Shown piece by piece: positions 31,850 through 41,309 of a stretch of DNA of 64,000 bases (position 1 is its first letter; each line of letters starts with the position of its first letter). The position numbers and the translations under genes were made by a program. The stretch lies in assembly GCF_037076555.1 (NCBI RefSeq), contig NZ_AP029023.1, forward strand, positions 558,001 through 622,000, given 5' to 3'. This DNA comes from Methylophilus sp. DW102 (GTDB lineage: Bacteria > Pseudomonadota > Gammaproteobacteria > Burkholderiales > Methylophilaceae). The notes beneath the pieces were generated by a model, which made no database searches, was not told the origin of the DNA, and saw only the letters and a list, made by a program, of their open reading frames with translations.

Positions 31850-33442
31850 ATGAGTACTACTTCAGTAGCACATCATGACGAGCATCAGGATCACCCAACC
31901 GGGATCATGCGTTGGCTGACGACGACAAACCACAAAGATATCGGGACCATGTACCTGACGTTTTCACTGATTATGTTCCTGGTCGGTGGCAGCATGATTC
32001 TTGGTATCCGTGCCGAGTTGTTCAAGCCCGGACTGCAATTGATGAACCCCGAGTTCTTTAATCAGTTAATTGGTGTGCATGCGCTGATCATGATTTTTGC
32101 AGCGTTGATGCCGGCTGCAACCGGATTTGCCAACTGGATGTTGCCGTTGCAGATCGGTGCGCCAGACATGGCTTTGCCACGTTTGAATAACTGGGGCTTC
32201 TGGATTCTGCCCCCTTCCGCCATCTTGCTGACATTGCCCTTCACTCTGGCATTATTTGGCGTGGGTGATGGCGCACTGGCCACCGGTTGGACCTTTTATC
32301 CGCCGCTGTCCGTGCAAGGCGGCATTGGTGTGGACTTTGCCATTTTTGCGGTGCACTTGCTGGGTATTTCGTCAGTGTTGGGTTCAATCAACATTATTGT
32401 GACAATTTACAACATGCGTGCGCCTGGCATGACCTTGATGAAAATGCCGATGTTTGCCTGGGGTTGGCTGATCACCGCTTTCTTGTTGATTGCCACCATT
32501 CCTGTACTGGCCGGCGCAGTGACCATGTTGCTGACGGACCGTCACTTTGGAACACACTTCTTTGACGCTGCCGGTGGCGGTGACCCGATTATGTTCCAGC
32601 ATTTGTTCTGGTTCTTTGGTCACCCGGAAGTCTATATTCTGCTATTGCCTGTCTGGGGCTTTATCCCACAAATTCTGCAAACCTTCAGCCGCAAGCCTAT
32701 GTATGGCTATAAAGCGCAAGTCTATTCATTATGGGCGATTGGCGCTTTGGCGGTCGTTGTTTGGGCGCACCACTTCTTTACAGCCGGTATGCCTGTGCCT
32801 GCATTGCTGTACTTTATGTATAGCACCATGGCAATTTCCTTACCGTTGGCGGTACTGTTCTATTGCTGGATCCGCACCATGTGGAAAGGCTCCATGAGCT
32901 TTGAAACCCCCATGCTGTTCACGGTTGGTTGGATTATTCTGTTTGGCGTGGGTGGTCTCACTGGTCTGGTGCTCGCAGACGTTGCTGCCGATGCGCAATA
33001 TCACAATAGTTACTTCGTGGTTGCGCATTTCCATTACACCCTGTTTGCGGGTGGCATCATGGGGATTATGGCGGGCGTGTACTACTGGCTGCCAAAAATG
33101 ACAGGCCATATGTACAACGAAAAACTGGGTAAATTGCATTTCTGGTTAACAGCCATTTCATTCAATGTAACCTTCATCCCTCAGTTCTTTGTTGGCTTGG
33201 CTGGGATGCCGCGCCGGATTCCAGACTATGCCTTGCAGTTTGCCGAATTCAATATGATTTCGAGTATCGGTGCATTTGCCTTGGGTCTGTCACAGTTGCT
33301 GTTTGTCTACATCATTATCAGCTGTGTCAAAGGTGGCAAAAAGGCATCAGACCGAGTCTGGGAAGGGGCGCAAGGCCTGGAGTGGACGTTGCCATCTCCT
33401 CCGCCATATCACAGCTTTACTGAACAGCCGGTGGTTAAATAA
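31850..33442 (+). CDS. ctaD: Cytochrome c oxidase subunit I
   Basis: A 530-residue, 12-helix heme-copper oxidase catalytic subunit. Key parts are the low-spin heme region GVHALIMIFAALMP, the CuB/Tyr motif WFFGHPEVYILLLP, VWAHHFFTAGMP, and the helix X ligands in VAHFHYTLF. It carries the proton-channel signatures of A-type oxidases. GGAG precedes the ATG. It sits in order with the other cta genes. Confidence 0.98.
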   Translation: MSTTSVAHHDEHQDHPTGIMRWLTTTNHKDIGTMYLTFSLIMFLVGGSMILGIRAELFKPGLQLMNPEFFNQLIGVHALIMIFAALMPAATGFANWMLPLQIGAPDMALPRLNNWGFWILPPSAILLTLPFTLALFGVGDGALATGWTFYPPLSVQGGIGVDFAIFAVHLLGISSVLGSINIIVTIYNMRAPGMTLMKMPMFAWGWLITAFLLIATIPVLAGAVTMLLTDRHFGTHFFDAAGGGDPIMFQHLFWFFGHPEVYILLLPVWGFIPQILQTFSRKPMYGYKAQVYSLWAIGALAVVVWAHHFFTAGMPVPALLYFMYSTMAISLPLAVLFYCWIRTMWKGSMSFETPMLFTVGWIILFGVGGLTGLVLADVAADAQYHNSYFVVAHFHYTLFAGGIMGIMAGVYYWLPKMTGHMYNEKLGKLHFWLTAISFNVTFIPQFFVGLAGMPRRIPDYALQFAEFNMISSIGAFALGLSQLLFVYIIISCVKGGKKASDRVWEGAQGLEWTLPSPPPYHSFTEQPVVK

Positions 33443-33507
33443 ATGCTAAAAAAGCCAGTCAATCCAGTTTTTTTGGTTGATTGGCTTTGTTTTAAGGTTG
33501 ACGTATT

Positions 33508-33609
33508 TTGAGTGATCCCAAGCAGTCTAATAACAGGAAAATTGCATGGCTGCTCGCTGCGGTAGCAATTCTCTGGTACCTGATTTCGATGTTTACGATC
33601 TGGAAGTAA
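33508..33609 (+). CDS. Cytochrome oxidase small assembly protein (33 residues)
   Basis: A tiny gene read from TTG: the product starts SDPKQSNNRK after the initiator and has one transmembrane helix (IAWLLAAVAILWYLISMF). AAGG lies 11 bases upstream. It sits between ctaD and ctaG, where betaproteobacteria encode a small oxidase assembly peptide of this size. It is below usual gene-calling cut-offs. The combination of position, hydrophobic helix and ribosome site supports it. Confidence 0.75.
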   Translation: MSDPKQSNNRKIAWLLAAVAILWYLISMFTIWK

Positions 33610-33628
33610 ACCAGTTGCTGAAACAGTT

Positions 33629-34168
33629 ATGGCATTAAAACAAGATCAGGTAGAAGCCAATCGAAAATTGGCTTTTAAATTGGTGTGGATCATCGTCGGT
33701 GCGCTGTTGTTTGCCTTTGCCTTGGTGCCATTGTATGACGTCATTTGTTCTGTGACCGGGCTCAATGGCAAAACCAAAAATACGGCGGAAACAGCCACAA
33801 AAGCAGTTGTAGATTTAAAGCGGGAAGTCACCGTGCAGTTTGTGTCATCGGTGATGCCTGGATTGGGGTGGAATTTTTATCCTAAGCAAAGCAGTGTGGT
33901 GGTGCATCCTGGCCAAGTCACTACGGTCATGTTTGAGGCAAAAAACATTACCAATGAGGAGGTTGTCGGGCAGGCCATTCCCAGTGTGACCCCAGGCAAA
34001 GCATCGGCCCACTTGAAAAAAATAGAGTGTTTCTGCTTTGTCAGGCAATCGTTAAAACCGGGTGAAGTGAAGGCATTGCCACTGCGATTCTTCGTCAGTG
34101 CCGAACTGCCCAAAGATGTACAAGAAATGACCTTGTCGTATTCGTTTTTTCCGGCAAGTCAGCAATAA
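33629..34168 (+). CDS. ctaG: Cytochrome c oxidase assembly protein CtaG/Cox11
   Basis: A 179-residue membrane-anchored copper chaperone that loads CuB of subunit I. One N-terminal helix (about 15-35) precedes a beta-rich domain with VTVQFVSSVMPGLGWNFYP and the copper motif ECFCF. It lies 19 bases after the small assembly peptide and before ctaE, the normal order. Confidence 0.96.
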   Translation: MALKQDQVEANRKLAFKLVWIIVGALLFAFALVPLYDVICSVTGLNGKTKNTAETATKAVVDLKREVTVQFVSSVMPGLGWNFYPKQSSVVVHPGQVTTVMFEAKNITNEEVVGQAIPSVTPGKASAHLKKIECFCFVRQSLKPGEVKALPLRFFVSAELPKDVQEMTLSYSFFPASQQ

Positions 34169-34208
34169 ATAATATGAGTAACACGATCAAAGGATAGGGA
34201 GTTAATGC

Positions 34209-35141
34209 ATGGCTAGTCATTCAGAAAATCACTATTTTGTCCCGCACGGCAGTATCTACCCGGCATTGATTTCAGTCGGGTTGCTGTCGATGGCGAGTGG
34301 CTTTGTCTTTAATGTTACCGGCTCGGACACGCGGCTGGATGGGTCTATGAAAAATCCGGCCTTGTCTTACCTCGCTACCCCGGGCAAGTACATGATGTAC
34401 CTGGGCCTGGCGATTGTGCTGGCCATGATGTTCAAGTGGTTAAGTACAGTTGTCACTGAAAGTGTCACCGGCCAGTATAAAAAATGGGAAGACAAATCTT
34501 TCCGTATTGGCATGATCGTGTTCATTTGCTCTGAGGTGGCTTTTTTTGCGGCGTTCTTCGGAGCATTGTTTTATATGCGCGTGTTGTCGGTGCCTGATCT
34601 GGCTTCTTACGCGCCAGACATTACGCCTTACAAGGACTTTTTAAGTACTTGGCCATCACAGGGGCCTGGCGGAACGGTTCTGGGGGAGACCTATCAACCA
34701 AGCACCGCCTTCCACCCCATGACTTGGAGTGGCCTGCCACTGATCAATACCTTGTTGTTGTTGAGTTCTGGTGCGACCATTACCTGGGCACACTGGGGCT
34801 TGATCAAAAATAACCGCAAACAACTGATTGTAGGGCTGTTCCTGACGATTGCACTGGGGGTGACCTTCTTGTGCTGCCAGGTAGCCGAGTATCACCACGC
34901 TTATACAGAAATGGGGCTGACGCTGAAGTCTGGCGCCTATGGTGCGACCTTCTTCATGTTAACCGGTTTCCATGGCTTTCACGTTACCATTGGCACCCTC
35001 ATGCTGATTGTGATCTGGTTGCGCAGCATTCGCGGTCACTTTACTCCCGAGCACCACTTCGGGTTTGAAGGCGTGGCTTGGTATTGGCACTTTGTGGATG
35101 TGGTTTGGCTCGGTTTGTATATCTTTGTTTACATGCTCTGA
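34209..35141 (+). CDS. ctaE: Cytochrome c oxidase subunit III
   Basis: A 310-residue seven-helix subunit. It has HYFVPHGSIYPALI at the N-terminus, GMIVFICSEVAFFAAFFGALFY, FHGFHVTIGTLML and GVAWYWHFVDVVWLGLY at the C-terminus, all typical. GGGAG precedes the ATG. A terminator follows directly, but surf1, ctaA and ctaB continue the oxidase cluster downstream. Confidence 0.97.
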   Translation: MASHSENHYFVPHGSIYPALISVGLLSMASGFVFNVTGSDTRLDGSMKNPALSYLATPGKYMMYLGLAIVLAMMFKWLSTVVTESVTGQYKKWEDKSFRIGMIVFICSEVAFFAAFFGALFYMRVLSVPDLASYAPDITPYKDFLSTWPSQGPGGTVLGETYQPSTAFHPMTWSGLPLINTLLLLSSGATITWAHWGLIKNNRKQLIVGLFLTIALGVTFLCCQVAEYHHAYTEMGLTLKSGAYGATFFMLTGFHGFHVTIGTLMLIVIWLRSIRGHFTPEHHFGFEGVAWYWHFVDVVWLGLYIFVYML

Positions 35142-35146
35142 CGGTT

Positions 35147-35173
35147 AAAAAGGGCGCAAACAGCGCCCTTTTT
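35147..35173. terminator. Bidirectional terminator after ctaE
   Basis: A perfect 11-base stem AAAAAGGGCGC / GCGCCCTTTTT with a 5-base loop. It lies between ctaE and the convergent DUF2909 gene. Confidence 0.9.
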
Positions 35174-35198
35174 AGTCTGGTGATTCCATCGTTCTGGA

Positions 35199-35399
35199 TT
35201 AAAGCGTATGGCCCACGTAGCCAAAATGTGCGGCGATGACCAGTGCGAGAAACAGGAAGATAGACAGACCAATACGCAGGGTAAGTGCTTTAACCGTGCG
35301 GTCTGATCCGCGTTTGTCTTTGAGTAAAAAAAGCAGGGCAGAAAACAGGCTGCCAATAATGACGATCAGTATCAAAATGGTGGCAATTTTAATTAACAT
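35199..35399 (-). CDS. DUF2909 twin-transmembrane protein
   Basis: A 66-residue protein of two transmembrane helices (MLIKIATILILIVIIGSLFS and IGLSIFLFLALVIAAHFG) joined by a charged loop (KDKRGSDRTVKALTLR). This matches DUF2909, a small protein commonly encoded within cox clusters. It is encoded opposite to the oxidase genes. The start MLIKIAT has GAGAG upstream; the longer frame runs into the surf1 leader. Confidence 0.82.
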   Translation of the reverse strand: MLIKIATILILIVIIGSLFSALLFLLKDKRGSDRTVKALTLRIGLSIFLFLALVIAAHFGYVGHTL

Positions 35400-35448
35400 G
35401 ATGTGATCTCTCGGTAACGTGATGACATTATGGGCTGTAAGCAAAAAA

Positions 35449-36174
35449 ATGCAAATACCCTTGGGAAATTATGTTTTTCGTCTGCGCTGGATGGTGGTGG
35501 CTGTGATGGTGGTGGCAATCTGGAGTTGTCTGCGCTTGGGCCTGTGGCAGTGGCATAAGGCTGAGCAAAAACAGGCGATTATGCTGGCATTGAAACCGCA
35601 TGGCGATGCCGTGGAGCTGCGCGCACAAGCGCTGGATATTCCCAGTCATGTTGAGGCCCTGCACTTGCAGACAGTGATGATCGGCGGCCGCTATCTACCA
35701 CAATACAGTTTTTTTCTGGATAACCAGGTGGTTCAAGGGCAGGCCGGATTTGCTGTCATCACACCGTTTTTACTGCATGACCAGAAGCATCTTATTTGGG
35801 TGAATCGTGGTTGGGTGCCCGGTTTTGCAGACCATCAAAAAATCCCCGAGATTCAGACCCCTGAAGCAGAGCAAGTCATCCGGGGGATGTTCTGGCAACA
35901 AAGCAAAACCGGATTCCGGTTGGATAAAGCGGGCTCAAGCTGGCAGCCGGTGCAACCTGTAATCGATTTTTCCTATTTACGGCAGCATGTGCCTTTTTCG
36001 TTTGCAAATGTCATCCTCAAACTAGATCCAGCAATGCCTGCCGGATTCGTTAGAGTATGGGAAGTGCCTGGCGGGCAAATTGAAAAGCATATGAGTTATG
36101 CCTATCAGTGGTTTGGGTTTGCCTTGGCGAGTTTTATGATTGGTCTTTATCAAATGATAGAAAAGCGGTCTTGA
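35449..36174 (+). CDS. SURF1-family oxidase assembly protein
   Basis: A 241-residue membrane protein with an N-terminal helix (about 15-32) and a C-terminal helix (about 218-236). Family motifs are GLWQWHKAEQK, GRYLPQYSFFLDNQV, GQAGFAVITPFLL and VNRGWVP. SURF1 helps insert heme a into subunit I. The start at MQIPLG fits the family; GTG 35419 or ATG 35422 are alternatives, and no ribosome site is decisive. Confidence 0.93.
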   Translation: MQIPLGNYVFRLRWMVVAVMVVAIWSCLRLGLWQWHKAEQKQAIMLALKPHGDAVELRAQALDIPSHVEALHLQTVMIGGRYLPQYSFFLDNQVVQGQAGFAVITPFLLHDQKHLIWVNRGWVPGFADHQKIPEIQTPEAEQVIRGMFWQQSKTGFRLDKAGSSWQPVQPVIDFSYLRQHVPFSFANVILKLDPAMPAGFVRVWEVPGGQIEKHMSYAYQWFGFALASFMIGLYQMIEKRS

Positions 36175-36176
36175 TC

Positions 36177-36791
36177 ATGCAGGAACAGTTGACAGAGGTG
36201 GTTTTGGACCCGATCCAGCAGCGCAAAGGCCGCAGGGTATTTTTTCTGCTCGCGGTATTTTTTACAGTGCCGCTGCTCGTCGTGGTCGCGATGTTCAAGT
36301 TTGACTGGCGACCCAGCGGTAAAAGTCATGGTCAGCTCATTCATCCGCCGGTCTCGATTGCGCATGCGACGCACTGGGTCAGCGACAGGCAGCAAGCGCT
36401 GCCCACCTTCTGGCAAGACAAATGGAACATGGTGTTTATCGCACGGGAGTGCGACAGCGCTTGTATGCAGCGGCTATACGACCTCAGGCAGATTTATGTC
36501 TCCTTGTATAAAGACATGATCCGCGTGCAACGGGTGCTCATCACGCAACAGGCCGATACCACAGCGATCCGTGCACGTTATCCTGATTTGCTGATTATTA
36601 ATGGAGAAACGCAGCAAGTTGCAGAATTGGGTGGGCTATTAAGCGGTGGTGGACAGAATACGCTGGATGCCCACCGCGTGTATTTTATTGATCCGCTCGG
36701 CAATATCATGATGCAGTACGGGCCAGAGATGGAAGCCAAGTGGATACGCAAGGACTTGGTCAAATTGTTAAAAGCTTCTTGGGCTGGATAG
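36177..36791 (+). CDS. SCO-like membrane-anchored thioredoxin-fold protein
   Basis: A 204-residue protein with one helix (about 21-40) and a periplasmic domain. A C-x3-C motif (CDSAC, 92-96) and a later His in DAHRVYFIDPLG (His166) align with the copper ligands of SCO1. Overall similarity is low. It starts 3 bases after the surf1 stop and ends 4 bases before ctaA, so it belongs to the oxidase assembly block. It probably handles copper or cysteine redox state, in addition to the SCO1 protein at 1.2 kb. Confidence 0.75.
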   Translation: MQEQLTEVVLDPIQQRKGRRVFFLLAVFFTVPLLVVVAMFKFDWRPSGKSHGQLIHPPVSIAHATHWVSDRQQALPTFWQDKWNMVFIARECDSACMQRLYDLRQIYVSLYKDMIRVQRVLITQQADTTAIRARYPDLLIINGETQQVAELGGLLSGGGQNTLDAHRVYFIDPLGNIMMQYGPEMEAKWIRKDLVKLLKASWAG

Positions 36792-36794
36792 TCG

Positions 36795-37769
36795 ATGTTT
36801 AAACGCTTAAGTGTGCTGGCGGCGATGGTGGCCTTTTGTGTGGTGGTGCTAGGGGCTTATGTCCGGCTCTCTGATGCCGGCTTGGGCTGCCCAGACTGGC
36901 CGGGTTGTTATGGTGCGCTCACCGTGCCGCAAAGTGAGGCGGCGATCGCGTCTGCGCAACAGGCCTATCCGGATAAACCACTGCAACATGCCAAAGCCTG
37001 GAAGGAAATGGCACATCGCTATCTGGCTGGCAGCTTGGGCCTGTTGGTATTGCTGCTTGGTGTATTGGCTTACAGGCAAAGGCAATTCTTGCACACCCCA
37101 TGGCAGCTCTCGGTGGGATTGATCGGCTTGATTGTGTTGCAAGCGTTGCTAGGTATGTGGACGGTGACTTTGTTGCTGAAACCCATGATAGTGACTTTAC
37201 ATTTGCTGGGCGGCATGACGACCTTGGCTGTCTTAAGCTGGATCGCATGCCGGCATGTTGTCAGCCAGCGCATCGCGATCAGGCCGTGGCAATTGCGCTG
37301 GTTGCAACTGGCTTTGCTGGTCTGGATACTGCAGGTGCTACTTGGGGGTTGGACCAGCAGTAATTATGCGGCCTTGGCCTGTACGGACTTTCCCACTTGC
37401 CATGGTGCCTGGTGGCCAGACATGGATGTGGGCGAGGCGTTTCATTTGACACGGGCGTTGGGTGAAAGCCGGGACGGCGGACAGCTACACCTGAATGCAT
37501 TAACGGCCATCCAATGGGTGCATCGGCTAGGGGCACTGCTGGTGTTTGTATGGCTCATGGTCAGCGTCAAGCTGTTGTGGCAATCAGCCATGCCGCGTTG
37601 GTTGCCTGCCTGCTTGCTGATGCTCGTGTTGGGTCAGATTGCATTGGGGATTGCCAACCTGATTTTGCAGTTACCGTTAGTGCTGGCGGTCATGCATAAC
37701 GCCGGGGCTGCGCTGCTCGGAATATGCCTGGTCGCCATTAATGCCAGATTGAAGCATTCATTAGATTAA
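36795..37769 (+). CDS. ctaA: Heme A synthase
   Basis: A 324-residue eight-helix membrane enzyme that oxidises the C8 methyl of heme O to make heme A. Signatures are VVLGAYVRLSDAGLGCPDWPGCYG, the first heme ligand in EMAHRYLAGSLGL, QALLGMWTVT, and the second half with GGWTSSNYAALACTDFPTC and IQWVHRLGALLVF. Cysteine pairs are present in both loops. It follows the SCO-like gene by 4 bases. Confidence 0.96.
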   Translation: MFKRLSVLAAMVAFCVVVLGAYVRLSDAGLGCPDWPGCYGALTVPQSEAAIASAQQAYPDKPLQHAKAWKEMAHRYLAGSLGLLVLLLGVLAYRQRQFLHTPWQLSVGLIGLIVLQALLGMWTVTLLLKPMIVTLHLLGGMTTLAVLSWIACRHVVSQRIAIRPWQLRWLQLALLVWILQVLLGGWTSSNYAALACTDFPTCHGAWWPDMDVGEAFHLTRALGESRDGGQLHLNALTAIQWVHRLGALLVFVWLMVSVKLLWQSAMPRWLPACLLMLVLGQIALGIANLILQLPLVLAVMHNAGAALLGICLVAINARLKHSLD

Positions 37770-37787
37770 AACAAGGGGGAGTATGCG

Positions 37788-38684
37788 ATGCAAACAGCAT
37801 GGATCACACACATGGCCGCTGCAAAAATGGGCTTGCGGCACTTTTATGCCTTATGTAAACCGCGCGTCACTGCGCTGATCGTCTTTACCGCCATGATAGG
37901 CATGTTTATGGCCACGCCGGGCATGGTGCCGGTCACTGTGCTGGTGGCGGCGACGGTGGGCATTGCTTTCGCATCTGGGGCTGCCGCGGCATTCAATTGC
38001 CTGATCGAGTACAAGATTGATGCCATGATGGCTCGTACGCGCGCACGCCCATTGCCTACCGGCCAGTTATCGCAAATGGAGACCTTGCTGTTCGCCAGCG
38101 TACTGGGTGGGGTGGGCTTGAGCATCCTTTATTACTGGGTAAATCCGCTCACCATGTGGCTGACCTTAGCCACGTTTGTGGGCTATGCGGTGATTTACAC
38201 GGTGTTTCTCAAACCCGCTACCCCGATGAATATTGTGATTGGCGGCGCTTCTGGCGCCATGCCGCCGATTCTGGGTTGGGCAGCAGTCAACAATACCGTC
38301 TCGCCAGAGTCGCTGGTGATGTTTTTGATTATTTTTGCCTGGACGCCTCCGCACTTTTGGGCGCTGGCCTTGTATCGCCGCGAAGAGTACGCCAAAGTTG
38401 GCATGCCCATGTTACCGGTCACCCATGGCGAGCGGTTTACACTGTTGCATATTGTGTTGTATACCGTGATTCTGGTGGTGGTGTCGCTGATGCCTTACGG
38501 GCTCGGCATGAGTGGCTGGCTCTACCTGTTGTCCGCCGTGCTGCTCAATGCAGTGTTTATGTATTATGTGGTCAGCCTCTACCGACAGTATTCAGATGCG
38601 CTGGCTAAAACCACCTTCAAGTATTCCATCCTCTACTTGAGCCTGATTTTTGCCGCGCTGTTACTGGATCATTACCTCATTTAA
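37788..38684 (+). CDS. ctaB: Protoheme IX farnesyltransferase (heme O synthase)
   Basis: A 298-residue UbiA-family prenyltransferase with about nine helices. It has the substrate motif [21 protein letters not shown], and the second Asp motif region [15 protein letters not shown]. It feeds heme O to CtaA. GGGGGAG lies 8 bases before the ATG. It ends the oxidase cluster. Confidence 0.96.
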   Translation: MQTAWITHMAAAKMGLRHFYALCKPRVTALIVFTAMIGMFMATPGMVPVTVLVAATVGIAFASGAAAAFNCLIEYKIDAMMARTRARPLPTGQLSQMETLLFASVLGGVGLSILYYWVNPLTMWLTLATFVGYAVIYTVFLKPATPMNIVIGGASGAMPPILGWAAVNNTVSPESLVMFLIIFAWTPPHFWALALYRREEYAKVGMPMLPVTHGERFTLLHIVLYTVILVVVSLMPYGLGMSGWLYLLSAVLLNAVFMYYVVSLYRQYSDALAKTTFKYSILYLSLIFAALLLDHYLI

Positions 38685-38710
38685 AAAACAACAGCGTTTA
38701 AAATCAAAGC

Positions 38711-38754
38711 CACAGTGCCGATGCGGATAGCTCCCGTATCGGCACTGTGCTTTT
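38711..38754. terminator. Terminator between ctaB and sodC
   Basis: The 12-base arms CACAGTGCCGAT and ATCGGCACTGTG flank a 14-base loop and are followed by C and TTTT. It serves the convergent ctaB and sodC genes. Confidence 0.8.
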
Positions 38755-38760
38755 AGCCCG

Positions 38761-39282
38761 TTATTTAATCACGCCACACGCGATTCTTGGTCCCGCATTG
38801 CCCGCTGGCTGTGTCACATAATCGTCGGCATCGCGATGAAGAATCATCGCATGTCCAATCAGTGCATGTGCCCCTTCAGCCAGGCTGGCATTCTCCAGCG
38901 TTGCGCGGTAAATGGCATGGCCCGTGTTGTCTGCTTTCAGGTTAGGAAGGTCGCCAAAATGATGGCTAGGCGTTGCTTGCGAGGCATGTGGATGTGCATC
39001 GGGATTGAAGTGCCCGCCTGCACTCGAAGCATCCGCCGCAGAGCAATCGCCTTTCTCATGAATATGAAAGCCGTGTATGGAGTTGGGCGTCAAGCCAGCC
39101 ACACGGGCAATCAACAGTACTTTCGTGCCCTGTTGAATCAGGTCTACATCACCGGTGACCTGTGAGTCGGATTTGGCTTCTAGCGTGGCGTGCGCAGAAG
39201 TCTGCTGCATGAAAGGTATTTGACTGCAGGAGGCCAATAAAAAAGGCGAGAGGCTGAGCAGCAAGCGGGATAGGGTTTGCAT
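38761..39282 (-). CDS. sodC: Superoxide dismutase [Cu-Zn], lipoprotein
   Basis: A 173-residue periplasmic enzyme dismutating superoxide. The leader ends in a lipobox (LLASC). Metal ligands are in HGFHIHEKGDCS, GGHFNPDAHPHA, HHFGDL and ALIGHAMILHRDADDY. The disulfide partner is in RIACGVIK. The start MQTLSRLL has AAGGAG 8 bases upstream; upstream in-frame ATGs would add residues before the signal peptide. Confidence 0.95.
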   Translation of the reverse strand: MQTLSRLLLSLSPFLLASCSQIPFMQQTSAHATLEAKSDSQVTGDVDLIQQGTKVLLIARVAGLTPNSIHGFHIHEKGDCSAADASSAGGHFNPDAHPHASQATPSHHFGDLPNLKADNTGHAIYRATLENASLAEGAHALIGHAMILHRDADDYVTQPAGNAGPRIACGVIK

Positions 39283-39439
39283 GAAATACTCCTTGGTATG
39301 AATCATTGAGCGAGAGATTGCTGTCATCAGGCGAGGGCAGGTGTCGCAAAGTCGGGCATAGACCCTTAAAGCAGGCACCAGGCTTCAAAAGTTTCCATGA
39401 CGATGACTAGCACCATGCCACGATGCCTGGGTGATCCGA

Positions 39440-40303
39440 CTACTTGGGTTGCAAGAAGCCCAGGCCATGCGACCAGGTAATCACATGCACGCCGGCCTCT
39501 TTCTGTTTGTCAGCAATTTGCAAATGCAGTTCATGCATTTTGGTCCAGTGGTGCTTGGGACGGTAATGGTGCTCGGCATGATAGCCATTGTTAAACCAGA
39601 TCAGGTTGTAAAGCTTGCTGTAGCTGCTGACTCCCCAGGCAATCGGCAGCTCAGGATTGCCGCGCCAGTGCTCATACCAGCCGTTGAGCGAAGACAGGCA
39701 GTGGCCAAGATAATAAAACGGCACCATAAACAGCATGAATTTCCAGTTCAGCACAAAGCCGACCAGCACCAGCAGGATGGAGCAGAGGATTTCAAACACA
39801 CCAAAGCGCGCCAGGCCAGGATTACGTTTTTTAATTTCCCGGTAGATTTCCGCCGGGTCGTCCCTGAAATAACTTTTGAAGGTATACGCCCAGACATTCT
39901 CAGGCTCTCCGTTGTTGCCATAGCGGTAAATTGAGAGCCAGTCTATGGTGTTGCCATTGGCATCCGGCCGGTCGCTGTTACCGATATGATGGCGTTTATG
40001 CACGGCATCATAAAAGGTTTGCGAGAAGACCATGGTCACAGACTCCAGCAGGCTGAATATCCGGTTCAGGAACTCAGACTTGAAGTAGGGGTTGTGGATG
40101 AAGTTATGCGAGATGCCATTGATATTCCATGAAATGCTGATGGCGTAGACCAGCCCCAGTAGTACATTGGCGTACCAGGGCAGGCGGTCAAACCATAGAA
40201 ACATGCCAATCAAATAGGCAAAATGCAGTATTCCGAACACAACGGGGATCACATCCCAGTAAGAGTAGGCAAATAGAAAGCCTGGCTTGTTTTTGGCGGC
40301 CAT
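39440..40303 (-). CDS. Fatty acid desaturase family protein (copy 2)
   Basis: A 287-residue integral membrane di-iron desaturase/hydroxylase. Histidine clusters are SHNFIHN, HKRHHIGN and HAEHHYRPKHH. About four hydrophobic segments are present. It is a clear tandem paralog of the gene upstream; its ATG directly follows that gene's TAA with no gap, so translation is coupled. Substrate is unknown; lipid desaturation is the family norm. Confidence 0.9.
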   Translation of the reverse strand: MAAKNKPGFLFAYSYWDVIPVVFGILHFAYLIGMFLWFDRLPWYANVLLGLVYAISISWNINGISHNFIHNPYFKSEFLNRIFSLLESVTMVFSQTFYDAVHKRHHIGNSDRPDANGNTIDWLSIYRYGNNGEPENVWAYTFKSYFRDDPAEIYREIKKRNPGLARFGVFEILCSILLVLVGFVLNWKFMLFMVPFYYLGHCLSSLNGWYEHWRGNPELPIAWGVSSYSKLYNLIWFNNGYHAEHHYRPKHHWTKMHELHLQIADKQKEAGVHVITWSHGLGFLQPK

Positions 40304-41176
40304 TTATTGTTCCTTCATCCATTCCATCATAAATCCAATCGGGTGTGGCCAAGGGATCACCTTGACCCCGGCTTGTTTTTGTTTCTCGGCAATTTCTGTG
40401 TGCAAGGCATGCATCTGTGTCCAGTGATGCTTGGGCCGATAGTGATGTTCGGCGTGATAGCCATTGTTTAACCACAACCAGTTATAGAGTTTGTTGTAGC
40501 AGCTGACGCCCCAGGCAATTGGCAAGTCCGGGTTGGCGCCGGCGTGCTCATAGTAGCCATTCATGGCCGTCAGCGAATGGCCCAGGTAATAAAAGAACAC
40601 GAAGAACAGCCCGAATTGCCAATCCCACAACAAAAAGCCCACGATCATCAAGGTGACCACGACGACTTCAAACACCGCAAAATAAGCCAATGCCTGGCTA
40701 TGTTTTTTAATCAAACCGTAGATGCGTTTGGGATCATCACGGAAATAACTCAGCAGCGAGTATTTGAGTGGATGCTCTGCTTGACCATGCTCGCCATGAC
40801 GATAAATGGAGATCCAGTCTATGGTCTCGCCATCGGCACCTTTGCGGTCATTGTTGCCGATGTGATGTTGCCGGTGGACATAGTCATACATGGTTTGCGA
40901 GAAGCCCATGGTGACTGATTCCATCAGGCTGAACAGTCGGTTGAGCAGGGCAGATTTGAAGTAGGCGTTGTGAATAAAGTTATGGGAAACACTATTCACA
41001 TTCCACGAAATACTAAAGGCATAGATCAGTCCCACCACGCATTTTTGCCACAGCGCCAAACTATGAAAGCTGGAAATCATCCATGCAAAAAACAGAAAAT
41101 GTAGGCAACCGGCAAGGACAGGGATGATATCCCAGGCACTATAAGCGAACAGGTAAGGAGATTTTTTGACGCGCAC
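40304..41176 (-). CDS. Fatty acid desaturase family protein (copy 1)
   Basis: A 290-residue paralog with the same histidine clusters (SHNFIHN, HRQHHIGN, HAEHHYRPKHH) and the same helix layout. The two copies agree over most of their length. It is first in the two-gene unit. The two products could form a heteromeric complex or act on different chain positions. Confidence 0.9.
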   Translation of the reverse strand: MRVKKSPYLFAYSAWDIIPVLAGCLHFLFFAWMISSFHSLALWQKCVVGLIYAFSISWNVNSVSHNFIHNAYFKSALLNRLFSLMESVTMGFSQTMYDYVHRQHHIGNNDRKGADGETIDWISIYRHGEHGQAEHPLKYSLLSYFRDDPKRIYGLIKKHSQALAYFAVFEVVVVTLMIVGFLLWDWQFGLFFVFFYYLGHSLTAMNGYYEHAGANPDLPIAWGVSCYNKLYNWLWLNNGYHAEHHYRPKHHWTQMHALHTEIAEKQKQAGVKVIPWPHPIGFMMEWMKEQ

Positions 41177-41309
41177 GGGCCAAACCTCAGCAATGATCCA
41201 CGGATAAAATAATCTCGTATCATGCAGCGGATGACTTACTTAAGCCTTACAGCGGCAGAATTTTGCCAAACAGGGGCATGCGCCGACGTTTAGCGCATCG
41301 CAGAAGCAA

